Source of the DNA: a bacterium
Lineage (GTDB): Bacteria > Cyanobacteriota > Vampirovibrionia > Gastranaerophilales > Gastranaerophilaceae
NCBI GenBank assembly: GCA_017433195.1
Contig: JAFRHR010000022.1
Coordinates: forward strand, 1 to 33,856
DNA length: 33,856 bases
Reading direction: 5' to 3'
The notes beneath the pieces were generated by a model. The model was not told the origin of the DNA. It searched no databases and saw only the letters and a list, made by a program, of their open reading frames with translations. The translations under genes and the position numbers were made by a program. Each line of letters opens with the position of its first letter. Position 1 is the stretch's first letter. This document shows positions 1 through 6,715 of this stretch, in pieces.

Positions 1-842
1 TTTCAACAGGACCTAAAAATACCGAAGAGATAAATAATTTTTTCATTTCTAACAACATACTGGACAAAGCATACTCAAAAGACACTTTAAGAATGGATTT
101 AAATTGTCTTAAATCTTACGGAATAAAAATATCAAGAGCAAGTAAAAATGACGGCAGATATGTTCTTTTATCTTCACCTTTCATGCTAAAAATAACAAAG
201 AAAGAAATAAAAGCGATTTCAAAACTTTATAACATGAACATCGAACAGCTTACCGTCCCCCAATTAATAACTTACCACAGGTTATTCAACAAACTTACCG
301 ATTTCACAGAACCGGCCGAATACAAAGAACTGATAAAAGGTATTTCTATCCTTAAAAATTTAAACATTGATTTACTTGAAGAATTAAACAAAGATTGCAA
401 AAATAAAAATCTTATATTAATAAAATATCAATCTCCGAGATCTTCTGAAAGAGAAATCAAAATAAAAACCGATTATATAGGTTTCAGAAGTAACAAACTG
501 TATTTATTCGGTTTTGATACGGAACATAAAAAACATGTCTTTTTGAATATTTCAAGAATCAAAGAAATATTGCTTAGATTTTTGGATAAAGATATTCCTG
601 AAGCGCCTTTAACAACCGTAAAATTCAGATTAAAAAACTTTGAAAATTATACTCTTGAAAATACAGAAATAATTACTGACAAAAACGAAAATGAAGCCAC
701 TATAATGGGACAGTATTACAATGATTTCATTGCAATTCAGAGAATGATGTATTTTGCGGAAGATTGCACGGTTCTTGAACCGCAGGAAATTGTCGATAAA
801 ATTATTGAAAAATTGTTAAACATGAGGAAACATTATGACTAA
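1..842 (+). CDS. WYL-domain transcriptional regulator, 5' partial
   Basis: The frame is open to the left edge: codons from base 3 onward, before the first ATG at 93, encode a continuation that looks like the end of a helix-turn-helix (T-G-P-K-N-T-E-E-I-N, then Y-S-K-D-T-L-R). The gene therefore starts outside the window and the ATG at 93 is internal. The middle (about 403-590) reads I-K-Y-Q-S-P then Y-I-G-F-R-S-N-K-L-Y-L-F-G-F-D, which resembles a WYL sensor domain, although the W-Y-L triad itself is not intact. Proteins of this type are DNA-binding regulators whose WYL domain senses a ligand or nucleic acid. It overlaps the next gene by 8 bases and that gene looks like a diverged paralogue, so the two may act as a pair. 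The family call is by pattern; the target is unknown. Confidence 0.7.
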   Translation, partial: STGPKNTEEINNFFISNNILDKAYSKDTLRMDLNCLKSYGIKISRASKNDGRYVLLSSPFMLKITKKEIKAISKLYNMNIEQLTVPQLITYHRLFNKLTDFTEPAEYKELIKGISILKNLNIDLLEELNKDCKNKNLILIKYQSPRSSEREIKIKTDYIGFRSNKLYLFGFDTEHKKHVFLNISRIKEILLRFLDKDIPEAPLTTVKFRLKNFENYTLENTEIITDKNENEATIMGQYYNDFIAIQRMMYFAEDCTVLEPQEIVDKIIEKLLNMRKHYD

Positions 843-1701
843 TCCGCAAACCTGCAAACTTAATAATGCTTCAATGAATGTCCTCTACACAATGATGACA
901 TTACTCGACAAACCTCTGACAATGAAAGATTTAATCAATGCCTTTGCAAAATACAGTCCCTGCAACAATTTTGTCATAAGCAAATACATAAATACATGCA
1001 GATTTTGTAAATTTGATATCATTAAGTATTCCGGCAAATACATTTTGAGAAAATTGCCAATCAAAATATCTTTTACTCAGGATGAAGAAGATTTGATAAC
1101 AAACAATTTAGTAAATAATACAATTAAATCAAACTCGAAAGACCTAATAAACACAATGTCCGAATTTTTATTCAAACTATGCCGACTTACATCATTTGAT
1201 GCAAATGTCGAACATTCACTAAATAAAAATCCGCTCTTAAGTGAGTTTGAAGAATCACTTTATTCAGAACTTATGGTTGAAATTATAACAAAAGACGGTA
1301 AAAGTATAATATGTTCTCCTGTTGAACTTAAATATATAAAAGACAATACCATATTTTCCGTTTTCTACAACGATGAAATGAAAGATATTCCTCTGGACAA
1401 AGTCTCCTCTATACAAAAAACTTCAAGAAAAATTCTTACAGGAATTATTCCGCATACTGTAACATTTAAACTAATGAAAGACCTTGCAAAAAGATATTCG
1501 ACAAGAGCTCACGAAAGAATTATAAATATAGAGGCAGATGGATCGATTATCGTTTCAAACAGAAGCGAAGACAAAGAAGAACTTATGAAAAGACTAATGC
1601 GCTACGATGAAAAATGCGAAATAATTTCGCCTAAAATTTTAAGAGAAGAATTTAAAACAAAAATAGATAAAACACTTGAAAATTACAGCATCAGGTCCTG
1701 A
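835..1701 (+). CDS. Second WYL-like regulator, paralogue of the upstream gene
   Basis: This 288-residue protein starts inside the end of the previous gene (ATGACTAA overlap), with GAGGAAA at 824-830 as ribosome binding site, so the two are translationally coupled. Its N-terminal 80 residues look like a winged-helix region (M-T-L-L-D-K-P-L-T-M-K-D-L-I-N-A-F then F-V-I-S-K-Y-I-N-T-C-R-F). The middle, V-E-I-I-T-K-D-G-K-S-I-I-C-S-P-V-E-L-K-Y-I-K-D-N-T-I-F-S-V, follows the order of a WYL domain but lacks the triad. Two adjacent WYL genes recall the PafB/PafC arrangement; that is an analogy of layout only. Its stop codon abuts the stop of rlmH on the other strand with no base between. The regulated genes cannot be named from the sequence. 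Confidence 0.65.
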   Translation: MTNPQTCKLNNASMNVLYTMMTLLDKPLTMKDLINAFAKYSPCNNFVISKYINTCRFCKFDIIKYSGKYILRKLPIKISFTQDEEDLITNNLVNNTIKSNSKDLINTMSEFLFKLCRLTSFDANVEHSLNKNPLLSEFEESLYSELMVEIITKDGKSIICSPVELKYIKDNTIFSVFYNDEMKDIPLDKVSSIQKTSRKILTGIIPHTVTFKLMKDLAKRYSTRAHERIINIEADGSIIVSNRSEDKEELMKRLMRYDEKCEIISPKILREEFKTKIDKTLENYSIRS

Positions 1702-2172
1702 TTATTTGTGATAAGTTTCATTATTCATTATTTTGAATGCTCTATATATTTGCTCAACCAATATTAAACGTGAAAACTGATGCAGAAAAGTCATTTTTGA
1801 AAGACTTAGTTTGAAATTTGCACGAGCCTTAATTTTTTCACCCAAACCGCACGATGAACCGATAACAAACACTAATTGCTGTACTCCTGAGTTTTGAATA
1901 TCTTTTATTTTCTCAGCAAACTGTTCCGAGGACAAATTTTTTCCCTCTATTTCCATAGTAACAACGTAATCCGAAGGTTTTATAAGAGAAAGCGCTTTTT
2001 CCGCTTCATCATTCAGGACTTTTTCAATAAGCGCATCGTCTTTTACTTCTATCGGAGTTAATTCAACTATTTCCATACCGGTATAAGGCGTAAGCCTTTT
2101 TAAAAATTCATTTATTCCCTGCTTCAAAAAATCTTCTTTGATTTTCCCGAATGCCAAAATCTTGATATTCAT
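1702..2172 (-). CDS. rlmH: 23S rRNA (pseudouridine1915-N3)-methyltransferase RlmH
   Basis: The 156-residue length and the C-terminal block K-L-S-L-S-K-M-T-F, H-Q, L-I-L-V-E-Q-I-Y-R-A-F-K-I and terminal Y-H-K are diagnostic of RlmH (SPOUT/COG1576 family), which methylates pseudouridine 1915 in helix 69 of 23S rRNA using S-adenosylmethionine. The glycine-rich SAM loop reads V-I-G-S-S-C-G-L-G, where most members have I-G-G; this is a mild departure, since the later glycines are kept. Residues 1-9 (M-N-I-K-I-L-A-F-G) form the usual first strand. The gene has its own candidate promoter just upstream, after a terminator that closes the preceding minus-strand gene, so it is probably transcribed alone. 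A complete and ordinary gene. Confidence 0.95.
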   Translation of the reverse strand: MNIKILAFGKIKEDFLKQGINEFLKRLTPYTGMEIVELTPIEVKDDALIEKVLNDEAEKALSLIKPSDYVVTMEIEGKNLSSEQFAEKIKDIQNSGVQQLVFVIGSSCGLGEKIKARANFKLSLSKMTFLHQFSRLILVEQIYRAFKIMNNETYHK

Positions 2173-2192
2173 TCTCTAACTCTCTTAAATCT

Positions 2193-2220
2193 CTTATATT
2201 TGTATAAAATAATACACCAA
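2193..2220 (-). promoter_or_regulatory. Candidate promoter of rlmH
   Basis: On the minus strand TTGGTG (2220 to 2215) and TATAAG (2198 to 2193) are 16 bases apart and lie about 20 bases before the rlmH start. They resemble sigma-70 -35 and -10 boxes. The position directly after the terminator of the upstream gene fits a new transcript start. A+T-rich DNA gives chance matches, so this is only a candidate. Confidence 0.35.
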
Positions 2221-2246
2221 AAAACGCACAAAGTATTCCTTTGTGC
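2219..2246 (-). terminator. Rho-independent terminator
   Basis: GCACAAAG (2226-2233) and CTTTGTGC (2239-2246) form a perfect 8-bp stem around a 5-base loop. Read on the minus strand the stem is followed by one G and then six T (2224 to 2219). It lies about 40 bases after the stop of the minus-strand gene at 2288-2632 and would end that transcript before rlmH. Confidence 0.85.
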
Positions 2247-2287
2247 CAAAAACAACACACACTGTTTTTTGTCAGAATTTAATCAGA

Positions 2288-2632
2288 TTAATTTCTTCCG
2301 CCGTAAGTAAATGATGACTGAATGTTAGATTCAACAATTTTCTTAGCTGATTCCATTTCTGTCTGAATAGCTGACAATTTGTTGTTGTACTGAGCCATTT
2401 GTGCATCAAGTTTCTTTTCGATTGCTTCAAGCTGAATTTTGCGTTCTTCAAGTTTCTTCATTTCAGGAGAATCTTTGCCTTGAATTGAAGCATCGGTAAC
2501 ATGTTCTGCTACTTCGCAAAGATTACCGCTGATACGCAGCTTTTTCTGCGTAATTTCCTGCATCTTGAATTCCATGTCATGCTTTGCATCATTTAACTGT
2601 TGCAATCTCAGAGTGCCTGTAATCAAACCCAT
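2288..2632 (-). CDS. Small helical protein, short relative of the 544-residue protein at 4453-6087
   Basis: This is a 114-residue protein, almost entirely helical and charged, with heptad-like stretches at about 15-45 and 58-105 and no signal peptide or membrane segment. Its start (M-G-L-I-T-G-T-L-R, then D-M-E-F-K-M-Q-E-I-T-Q) lines up with the start of the 544-residue protein (M-G-M-A-A-S-Q-A-R, then N-V-E-W-E-G-Q-Q-I-N-Q). Its end (E-M-E-S-A-K-K-I-V-E-S-N-I-Q-S-S-F) lines up with that protein's end (E-I-D-A-V-K-K-V-L-K-D-N-V-E-K-S-F). It therefore looks like the minimal form of the same fold, without the central insertion. AGAAGGAAA precedes the ATG. It follows the 91-residue gene by 16 bases, so they are probably co-transcribed, and a strong terminator follows. 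Function unknown. Confidence 0.8.
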   Translation of the reverse strand: MGLITGTLRLQQLNDAKHDMEFKMQEITQKKLRISGNLCEVAEHVTDASIQGKDSPEMKKLEERKIQLEAIEKKLDAQMAQYNNKLSAIQTEMESAKKIVESNIQSSFTYGGRN

Positions 2633-2648
2633 TTCACGTTTCCTTCTG

Positions 2649-2924
2649 TTATCTGGTTTCGTTTAAGTTTTTTCCCCTGAGAAATGTGTGTTCGTTGTTT
2701 TCGGCTATTAGACTTTCCATCTTGTGTAATTGATGCTTGTGATAGTTTACACGATACTGAGCCATTTTGAGTTTTTGTTTTACAGTTAACATTTCTTTCA
2801 GAGAATTAACTATACTGTCAATAAACATTTTTATCGGATTTTTTCTGATAAAAAAACCTCTGGCAAACCCAATAAAATTAATTGCCTTCTTGACCGACAT
2901 TCTTAATGAATCTAAAATTTCCAT
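2649..2924 (-). CDS. Small basic protein of unknown function
   Basis: This is a 91-residue, strongly basic protein. Residues 14-30 (I-N-F-I-G-F-A-R-G-F-F) are moderately hydrophobic but interrupted by charges, so a membrane segment is doubtful. Residues 40-80 (S-L-K-E-M-L-T-V-K-Q-K-L-K-M-A-Q) look like an amphipathic helix. AGGAG lies at a good distance before the ATG, which supports a real gene. It is the first gene of a probable two-gene unit with the 114-residue coiled-coil protein 16 bases downstream. I recognise no family. The pairing suggests a partner or chaperone-like role, but that is inference only. Confidence 0.7.
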   Translation of the reverse strand: MEILDSLRMSVKKAINFIGFARGFFIRKNPIKMFIDSIVNSLKEMLTVKQKLKMAQYRVNYHKHQLHKMESLIAENNEHTFLRGKNLNETR

Positions 2925-3338
2925 GCGGAACTCCTAGTATCTTAGACTGTCAAATATATAAAGACAAAAAAACATGAAATATTGCCATATTTTCAGGTGT
3001 CTCGTAACATGTCTTAACATTATTTACAGTCTATTCTGTCACCTGCAATGCTCTGAAAAAAAATATTTTTCTTTGCTTCCGAATATGATAACGGCACGTT
3101 TTGAGAAAACTTTAATTGTGTACCGCCATTCATATCCAATTCGCAATAAAATTTTACAATATAATTTACAAATTTACAAATTATATTATTTTTAAAAACA
3201 AAATTAAACATTATTCTAAGATAGGTTCTTATTTGCATTTTTCACCATAATTTCACTTTTGCCTTATTTAGCTTTTGTACTATATAAACAGACACAACTG
3301 CCAAGCGGTATTCAATAAACTAAGTCGGATTATAGTTA
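2925..3338. other. Gene-free A+T-rich stretch
   Basis: About 410 bases without a convincing gene. Two short open frames on opposite strands (2974-3195 and 3020-3238) overlap each other, have no good ribosome binding site and have low-complexity composition, so I do not call them. The stretch must hold the promoter for the minus-strand gene starting at 2924. I see no clean -35/-10 pair. The only clear structure is the inverted repeat at 3158-3187. Confidence 0.6.
3158..3187. repeat. Perfect 10-bp inverted repeat
   Basis: AATATAATTT (3158-3167) and AAATTATATT (3178-3187) are perfect inverse complements around a 10-base spacer, and T-rich DNA follows on the plus strand. It is entirely A+T, so as RNA it would be weak. 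It could be an operator-like site or a chance palindrome. Confidence 0.4.
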
Positions 3339-4172
3339 CTACAGGTTCTGAATATCCTTGCTTGCGCCTTCCAGATCTTCTTTCAGCATTTTCTTAACTA
3401 TTTCACTCTGAGTATCAAGCATTTTACAAACAGTTTCAATGTTTGCAACTTTTTGGCTCAAAATCGTATCAGCATTTGATAAAATGTTACTTGAAACAGT
3501 CTGGTAAGCAGCAAGAGCTGCAGAACTTGTTCCCTGCATCAGGTTACCCATTACAACGGCGGGCAGACCGAATTCACCTAAGTAGGGGGCAGCGGCTGTC
3601 ATAATACCACCCCAACCTGAAACAAGACCGGCAATAGGCATTACGATGTTACTCATGCCTAAGCCGTAGCCGTTTGCAGTACCTAAACCAAACGAAGCAA
3701 CACTTGCAATATCAGCAATACCGCCAACACTTGATGCACCGCCGGTAACAGTTCCGTAATCCGAACCCAAACCTGATATTAAATCAGATATACCTGATGC
3801 ACCACCTGTTGTAGTACCTTTGATATTTGCGGCAAAACCGGAATAATTTCCCAAGGAACCAAGTCCGAAAGCAGAGTAACCACCGTTTACGGTAGCATTA
3901 CCGCCTGTATATTGTGACCAATATGATGTTCCGGGAATATTAAATGCCGTTGTACCGCCTAAAGTGTTCATAAACGCTGCGGGAGCAAAAAGGCTTGCCA
4001 ACTGGTATAAAAATCCGCCTGCAGCTTCGAACCCTGTGCCTGAGCTTGCCGAACCTGATACAGTTAAATCTCTTAATCTGTCATAAGTTTCGTACAACAT
4101 GGCTTTGGCATCTGCGGAAGCTGCGCCGTATTTATTTGCTATTACTAAGTATCCGTCGTTTTTGTAAGCCAT
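3339..4172 (-). CDS. Glycine/serine/alanine-rich protein with hydrophobic middle and coiled-coil tail
   Basis: This 277-residue protein has three parts. Residues 1-40 are helical and mixed (M-A-Y-K-N-D-G-Y-L-V-I-A-N-K-Y-G). Residues 41-215 are rich in Gly, Ser, Ala and Thr, with hydrophobic stretches such as I-A-G-L-V-S-G-W-G-G-I and L-P-A-V-V-M-G-N. Residues 220-277 form a polar helix (I-L-S-N-A-D-T-I-L-S-Q-K, then E-I-V-K-K-M-L-K-E-D-L-E) whose end resembles the last helices of the 114- and 544-residue neighbours. No signal peptide is seen. AGGGAA stands before the ATG. Low-complexity glycine-rich centres with helical ends occur in secreted or surface-assembled proteins, which fits the neighbours, but no family is recognised. 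Confidence 0.8.
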   Translation of the reverse strand: MAYKNDGYLVIANKYGAASADAKAMLYETYDRLRDLTVSGSASSGTGFEAAGGFLYQLASLFAPAAFMNTLGGTTAFNIPGTSYWSQYTGGNATVNGGYSAFGLGSLGNYSGFAANIKGTTTGGASGISDLISGLGSDYGTVTGGASSVGGIADIASVASFGLGTANGYGLGMSNIVMPIAGLVSGWGGIMTAAAPYLGEFGLPAVVMGNLMQGTSSAALAAYQTVSSNILSNADTILSQKVANIETVCKMLDTQSEIVKKMLKEDLEGASKDIQNL

Positions 4173-4228
4173 TTTTTTGTTCCCTGTTTAAGTACTTTTT
4201 AATGATTTTTTTTGAATTGTCAATCTTT

Positions 4229-4256
4229 TGTCATCGCGAGAAAATCTTTGATTTTC
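4229..4256. repeat. Short palindrome next to the dispersed repeat
   Basis: TGTCATCGCGAG is followed by GAAAATC (4240-4246), a 3-base loop and GATTTTC (4250-4256). It resembles a second class of short REP-like palindrome and lies just before the repeat at 4272-4373. It is a single copy here, so confidence is low. Confidence 0.35.
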
Positions 4257-4271
4257 ACTACGATTAGATAT

Positions 4272-4373
4272 TGTCACCCTGAATTTATTTCAGGGTCTTA
4301 CCAATTATGAATACCAAAATTAACTTTCAATTTTCAATGTTGGTTAGATGCTGAAACGAGTTCAGCATGACAG
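4272..4373. repeat. Dispersed palindromic repeat, MITE-like
   Basis: The element begins TTGTCACCCTGAA and ends TTCAGCATGACAG, which are imperfect inverted copies of each other. Each end is itself a hairpin: ACCCTGAA-5 bases-TTCAGGGT (4276-4296) and ATGCTGAA-ACGAG-TTCAGCAT (4348-4368). A second copy with the same ends lies at 6475-6690. Two nested palindromes with similar outer ends and no coding content are typical of small non-autonomous or REP/RPE-type repeats. It sits between two minus-strand genes. Confidence 0.7.
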
Positions 4374-4420
4374 TGTTATTAAATTTTTAACGTACAATTT
4401 TTGTTTTAAATAAGGAATTT

Positions 4421-4440
4421 GGGGCGGGACAAGCCGCCCC
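4421..4440 (-). terminator. GC-rich hairpin after the 544-residue gene
   Basis: GGGGCGG (4421-4427) and CCGCCCC (4434-4440) form a perfect all-GC stem of 7 bp with a 6-base loop, 12 bases after the stop of the minus-strand gene. Such a stem is striking in this A+T-rich DNA. There is no T-run directly after it on the minus strand, so it may be a weak terminator or an RNA-stabilising 3' hairpin. Confidence 0.55.
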
Positions 4441-4452
4441 ATATACCTTTTA

Positions 4453-6087
4453 TTATTCGCTGAATGTCTTGAAGCTCTTTTCTACGTTGTCTTTGAGTAC
4501 CTTCTTAACTGCATCAATTTCATTTGATAAAGCAGATTCTTCGGTATCAAGTTGTTTTAAACGTAATTCAAGAGTTCTGTCCTGATTCTGAATGATTTCA
4601 GTCTGAGCGTTGATATCAGCAATAGTTTTTTCGTATCTTTGTACTTCATAATAGTACTGGTTCATTGCGTTATCATATGCTTCTGTATCTGTAATTGTTT
4701 CAGTATTCAGAATATATTTAACTGTGTCGTCTTCAAATTTAACTGAAGTAAATCTTCCTGCACCATCAGTTTCAAGAAGTGCTCTCTCGGTTTTGGTAAT
4801 TTTTGTTGACACATAATTTGCGGAATAGTATGGCATCTTAGTTTGTCCGTCAATGTGGTTATTTCCTGTTCCTGACGTATAACTTTCTACTAAATCCTCA
4901 AGAGTTGTAAAATATCTGACATTATTCATTGTAAACTCGAAAATAGTTCCTTGTTTACCATCAATATAGTCACCTATTTTATCGCCATCAACAATTGTAT
5001 TATCCCAAGACTCAAGGATACTTGCATTGATGTTATCTTTTTTCAAATCTTTTACGACCTGATTCAATTCGGTTCTAATCGCTTCGGCATCGTCACCATC
5101 CAAATTAATCGCTTTTACAGGACAGTTTCCGACATTTGTAAACACCCCTGAAAAAGCATCAACAGCATTATTGTAATCTATTTTTTTAGCTGCAGTATTG
5201 TTTACTGCTGTAATATAAGCATCGTATTTATCAACATAAACGTTATAAGTCGATTCTTCTTCAACGGGGGCACCAACATATGTATCAAATGAAGTTTTTG
5301 TATTATCGTCAATAAGTTCCTGTAATTTATCTACTCCGACATAACGATGGACCGAATTACCACCCTCTGTTACAACTTGTTCATATATCTTACCTTCATC
5401 CATTAAACTCTTGAGATTGGCAAGTTTATAATCACTACCAAGATCTCCTTTATTCAGTACTTCAACTAATTCAGGAGTTACCTCGGTAACTTTGGTAAAG
5501 CTTTTTGCACCTTCAGCATCTTCATATTTAAAAGCACCCGTTACTTCATCAAAGTAAGGCGTATGTCCTTCCTCTTGACTAATACCGGTATATGAAACCG
5601 TAGTAGTTGCAGGATCCTCCAAATCAGCTTGTGCGGTTCTTAAAGCTAATAATGCTTCTTTTTCTGCATTTCTTGCTATTTCCAATGCTTCTTTTGCCGT
5701 ATTCAAGTTTCTGACATACCCTTCTATAGGAATAGATAAGTCTGTCTGTACCTGAGGATCATTCAGTTTCTTTAAAGAACCTGTATAAACGTCAGTAAAG
5801 TAACTGTGAGTTACTACATAGTTATACTCAGGTTCAGGATTTGAAATCTGATAATAACTGTCAATTGTAGACGCATTAAGTCCGTCACTGTAAGAATACT
5901 GAACTTTAGTAAAGTCCGTAGTATCCGGACAATCCGGTACGGTCATACCAAGCATCTGATTGAACAAACTTGCAGTTTTGTTTGCCAATGCCGTTCTTGC
6001 TTGGTTTATTTGTTGACCTTCCCATTCAACATTTGTTTTTCTTGCGACAAGAGATATGTGTCTTGCCTGCGATGCTGCCATACCCAT
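4453..6087 (-). CDS. MGMAASQAR-family protein with paired terminal helices and a large central region
   Basis: This is a 544-residue protein. Residues 1-45 (M-G-M-A-A-S-Q-A-R, then R-K-T-N-V-E-W-E-G-Q-Q-I-N-Q) form a helix type I associate from memory with hypothetical proteins of Gastranaerophilales. Residues about 50-440 are a Thr/Asp/Tyr-rich variable region, with one Ala/Glu-rich helix near 125-155. Residues about 465-544 are a long coiled coil ending K-K-V-L-K-D-N-V-E-K-S-F. The plan of N- and C-terminal helices around a variable middle resembles flagellin or hook-associated proteins, but no flagellin motif is present. A GTG at 6093 lies only one base after the ribosome binding site; the ATG at 6087 has correct spacing and gives the family start, so I use it. 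Role unknown; a secreted, self-assembling protein is possible. Confidence 0.85.
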   Translation of the reverse strand: MGMAASQARHISLVARKTNVEWEGQQINQARTALANKTASLFNQMLGMTVPDCPDTTDFTKVQYSYSDGLNASTIDSYYQISNPEPEYNYVVTHSYFTDVYTGSLKKLNDPQVQTDLSIPIEGYVRNLNTAKEALEIARNAEKEALLALRTAQADLEDPATTTVSYTGISQEEGHTPYFDEVTGAFKYEDAEGAKSFTKVTEVTPELVEVLNKGDLGSDYKLANLKSLMDEGKIYEQVVTEGGNSVHRYVGVDKLQELIDDNTKTSFDTYVGAPVEEESTYNVYVDKYDAYITAVNNTAAKKIDYNNAVDAFSGVFTNVGNCPVKAINLDGDDAEAIRTELNQVVKDLKKDNINASILESWDNTIVDGDKIGDYIDGKQGTIFEFTMNNVRYFTTLEDLVESYTSGTGNNHIDGQTKMPYYSANYVSTKITKTERALLETDGAGRFTSVKFEDDTVKYILNTETITDTEAYDNAMNQYYYEVQRYEKTIADINAQTEIIQNQDRTLELRLKQLDTEESALSNEIDAVKKVLKDNVEKSFKTFSE

Positions 6088-6094
6088 AGGCACG

Positions 6095-6101
6095 CCTCCT
6101 T
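6095..6101 (-). promoter_or_regulatory. Ribosome binding site that decides the start at 6087
   Basis: AAGGAGG on the minus strand (6101 to 6095) is a near-perfect Shine-Dalgarno sequence. It is 7 bases from the ATG at 6087 but only 1 base from the GTG at 6093, so the ATG is the start. Confidence 0.8.
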
Positions 6102-6461
6102 TTCATTTTTTATTTACTTGTTACACTTTTTTTCTGATTTGTTTCCTTCTATATTTACTACTAACACTCACGTCATCCGCTGCCCGCATACATCACTATA
6201 GACTGTTACCGTTTAATTTTCTCTTATCGTCTTTAAAACGATTTTTATGGCATTCCACATCCGGTACTGCGTACTAAAATGACAGTAGTGCTTTAACCAG
6301 TTTTCATACGTTCACACATGCTTTAATGACACTTTTAGGAAAGTCAAAACTGCATAATACAATTTTACGGTATTGTTACAAAAATTAATATATAAATATT
6401 TAAAAAATCAGTTGTATGGTGCAGGGAATAACGCAAAAATCATACAAACAGAGGAGAAGAA

Positions 6462-6545
6462 ATGTTAGAAATAATTGTCATCCTGAATTTATTTCAGGAT
6501 CTTTTAAATTATAAAAAAGAAAAGAAAACCTCTTTTTGTTATTAA
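6462..6545 (+). other. Doubtful 27-codon open frame running into the repeat
   Basis: GAGGAG at 6451-6456 stands 5 bases before an ATG at 6462. The frame reads M-L-E-I and then continues through the repeat (I-V-I-L-N-L-F-Q-D-L-L) to a TAA at 6543-6545. The repeat supplies most of the codons, so this is either a chance frame or the remnant of a small gene interrupted by the element. Confidence 0.2.
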
Positions 6546-6690
6546 TATTGATAAGATGCTGAAACTGTCTTGGATTTACTCCACGCTCACAGAGTTTCGC
6601 TTTCGGCACTTCGTGCCTGTCCGCTCAATCTGTTCGCTATCCGGACTCGTTTTACTTCGTCCGTCCGTAAATCCGCAAGTTCAGCATGAC
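6475..6690. repeat. Composite copy of the dispersed palindromic repeat, with insertion
   Basis: The left hairpin ATCCTGAA-TTTAT-TTCAGGAT (6480-6500) and the right half-sites ATGCTGAA (6556-6563) and TTCAGCAT (6680-6687) match the copy at 4272-4373. In that copy the right half-sites are 5 bases apart; here they are 116 bases apart. The added DNA has its own inverted ends, GGATTTAC (6572-6579) and GTAAATCC (6667-6674), and an inner hairpin GGCAC-TTC-GTGCC (6605-6617). It is less A+T-rich than its surroundings. This looks like one palindromic element inserted in the loop of another. Confidence 0.7.
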
Positions 6691-6715
6691 TAAAATGGAG
6701 TGCAGACAATTGTAA

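Larger units (their letters stand above)
6088..6715. other. Long non-coding stretch with a repeat element
   Basis: About 630 bases between the 544-residue gene and mutS2, both on the minus strand. The part next to 6088 must hold the leader and promoter of the 544-residue gene; I find no convincing hexamer pair. Small plus-strand frames at 6001-6201 and 6056-6277 mostly overlap the real gene and look like chance. The rest holds the composite repeat at 6475-6690 and a doubtful 27-codon frame at 6462-6545. Confidence 0.6.

Noticed and set aside
2974..3238. Two overlapping short open frames on opposite strands in a gene-free stretch
   Set aside because: No ribosome binding site, low-complexity composition and mutual overlap; neither resembles a known protein.
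6088..6715. Riboswitch or structured RNA in the long gap
   Set aside because: The only clear hairpins belong to the dispersed repeat and lie at the far end from the 544-residue gene; no known riboswitch core was recognised.
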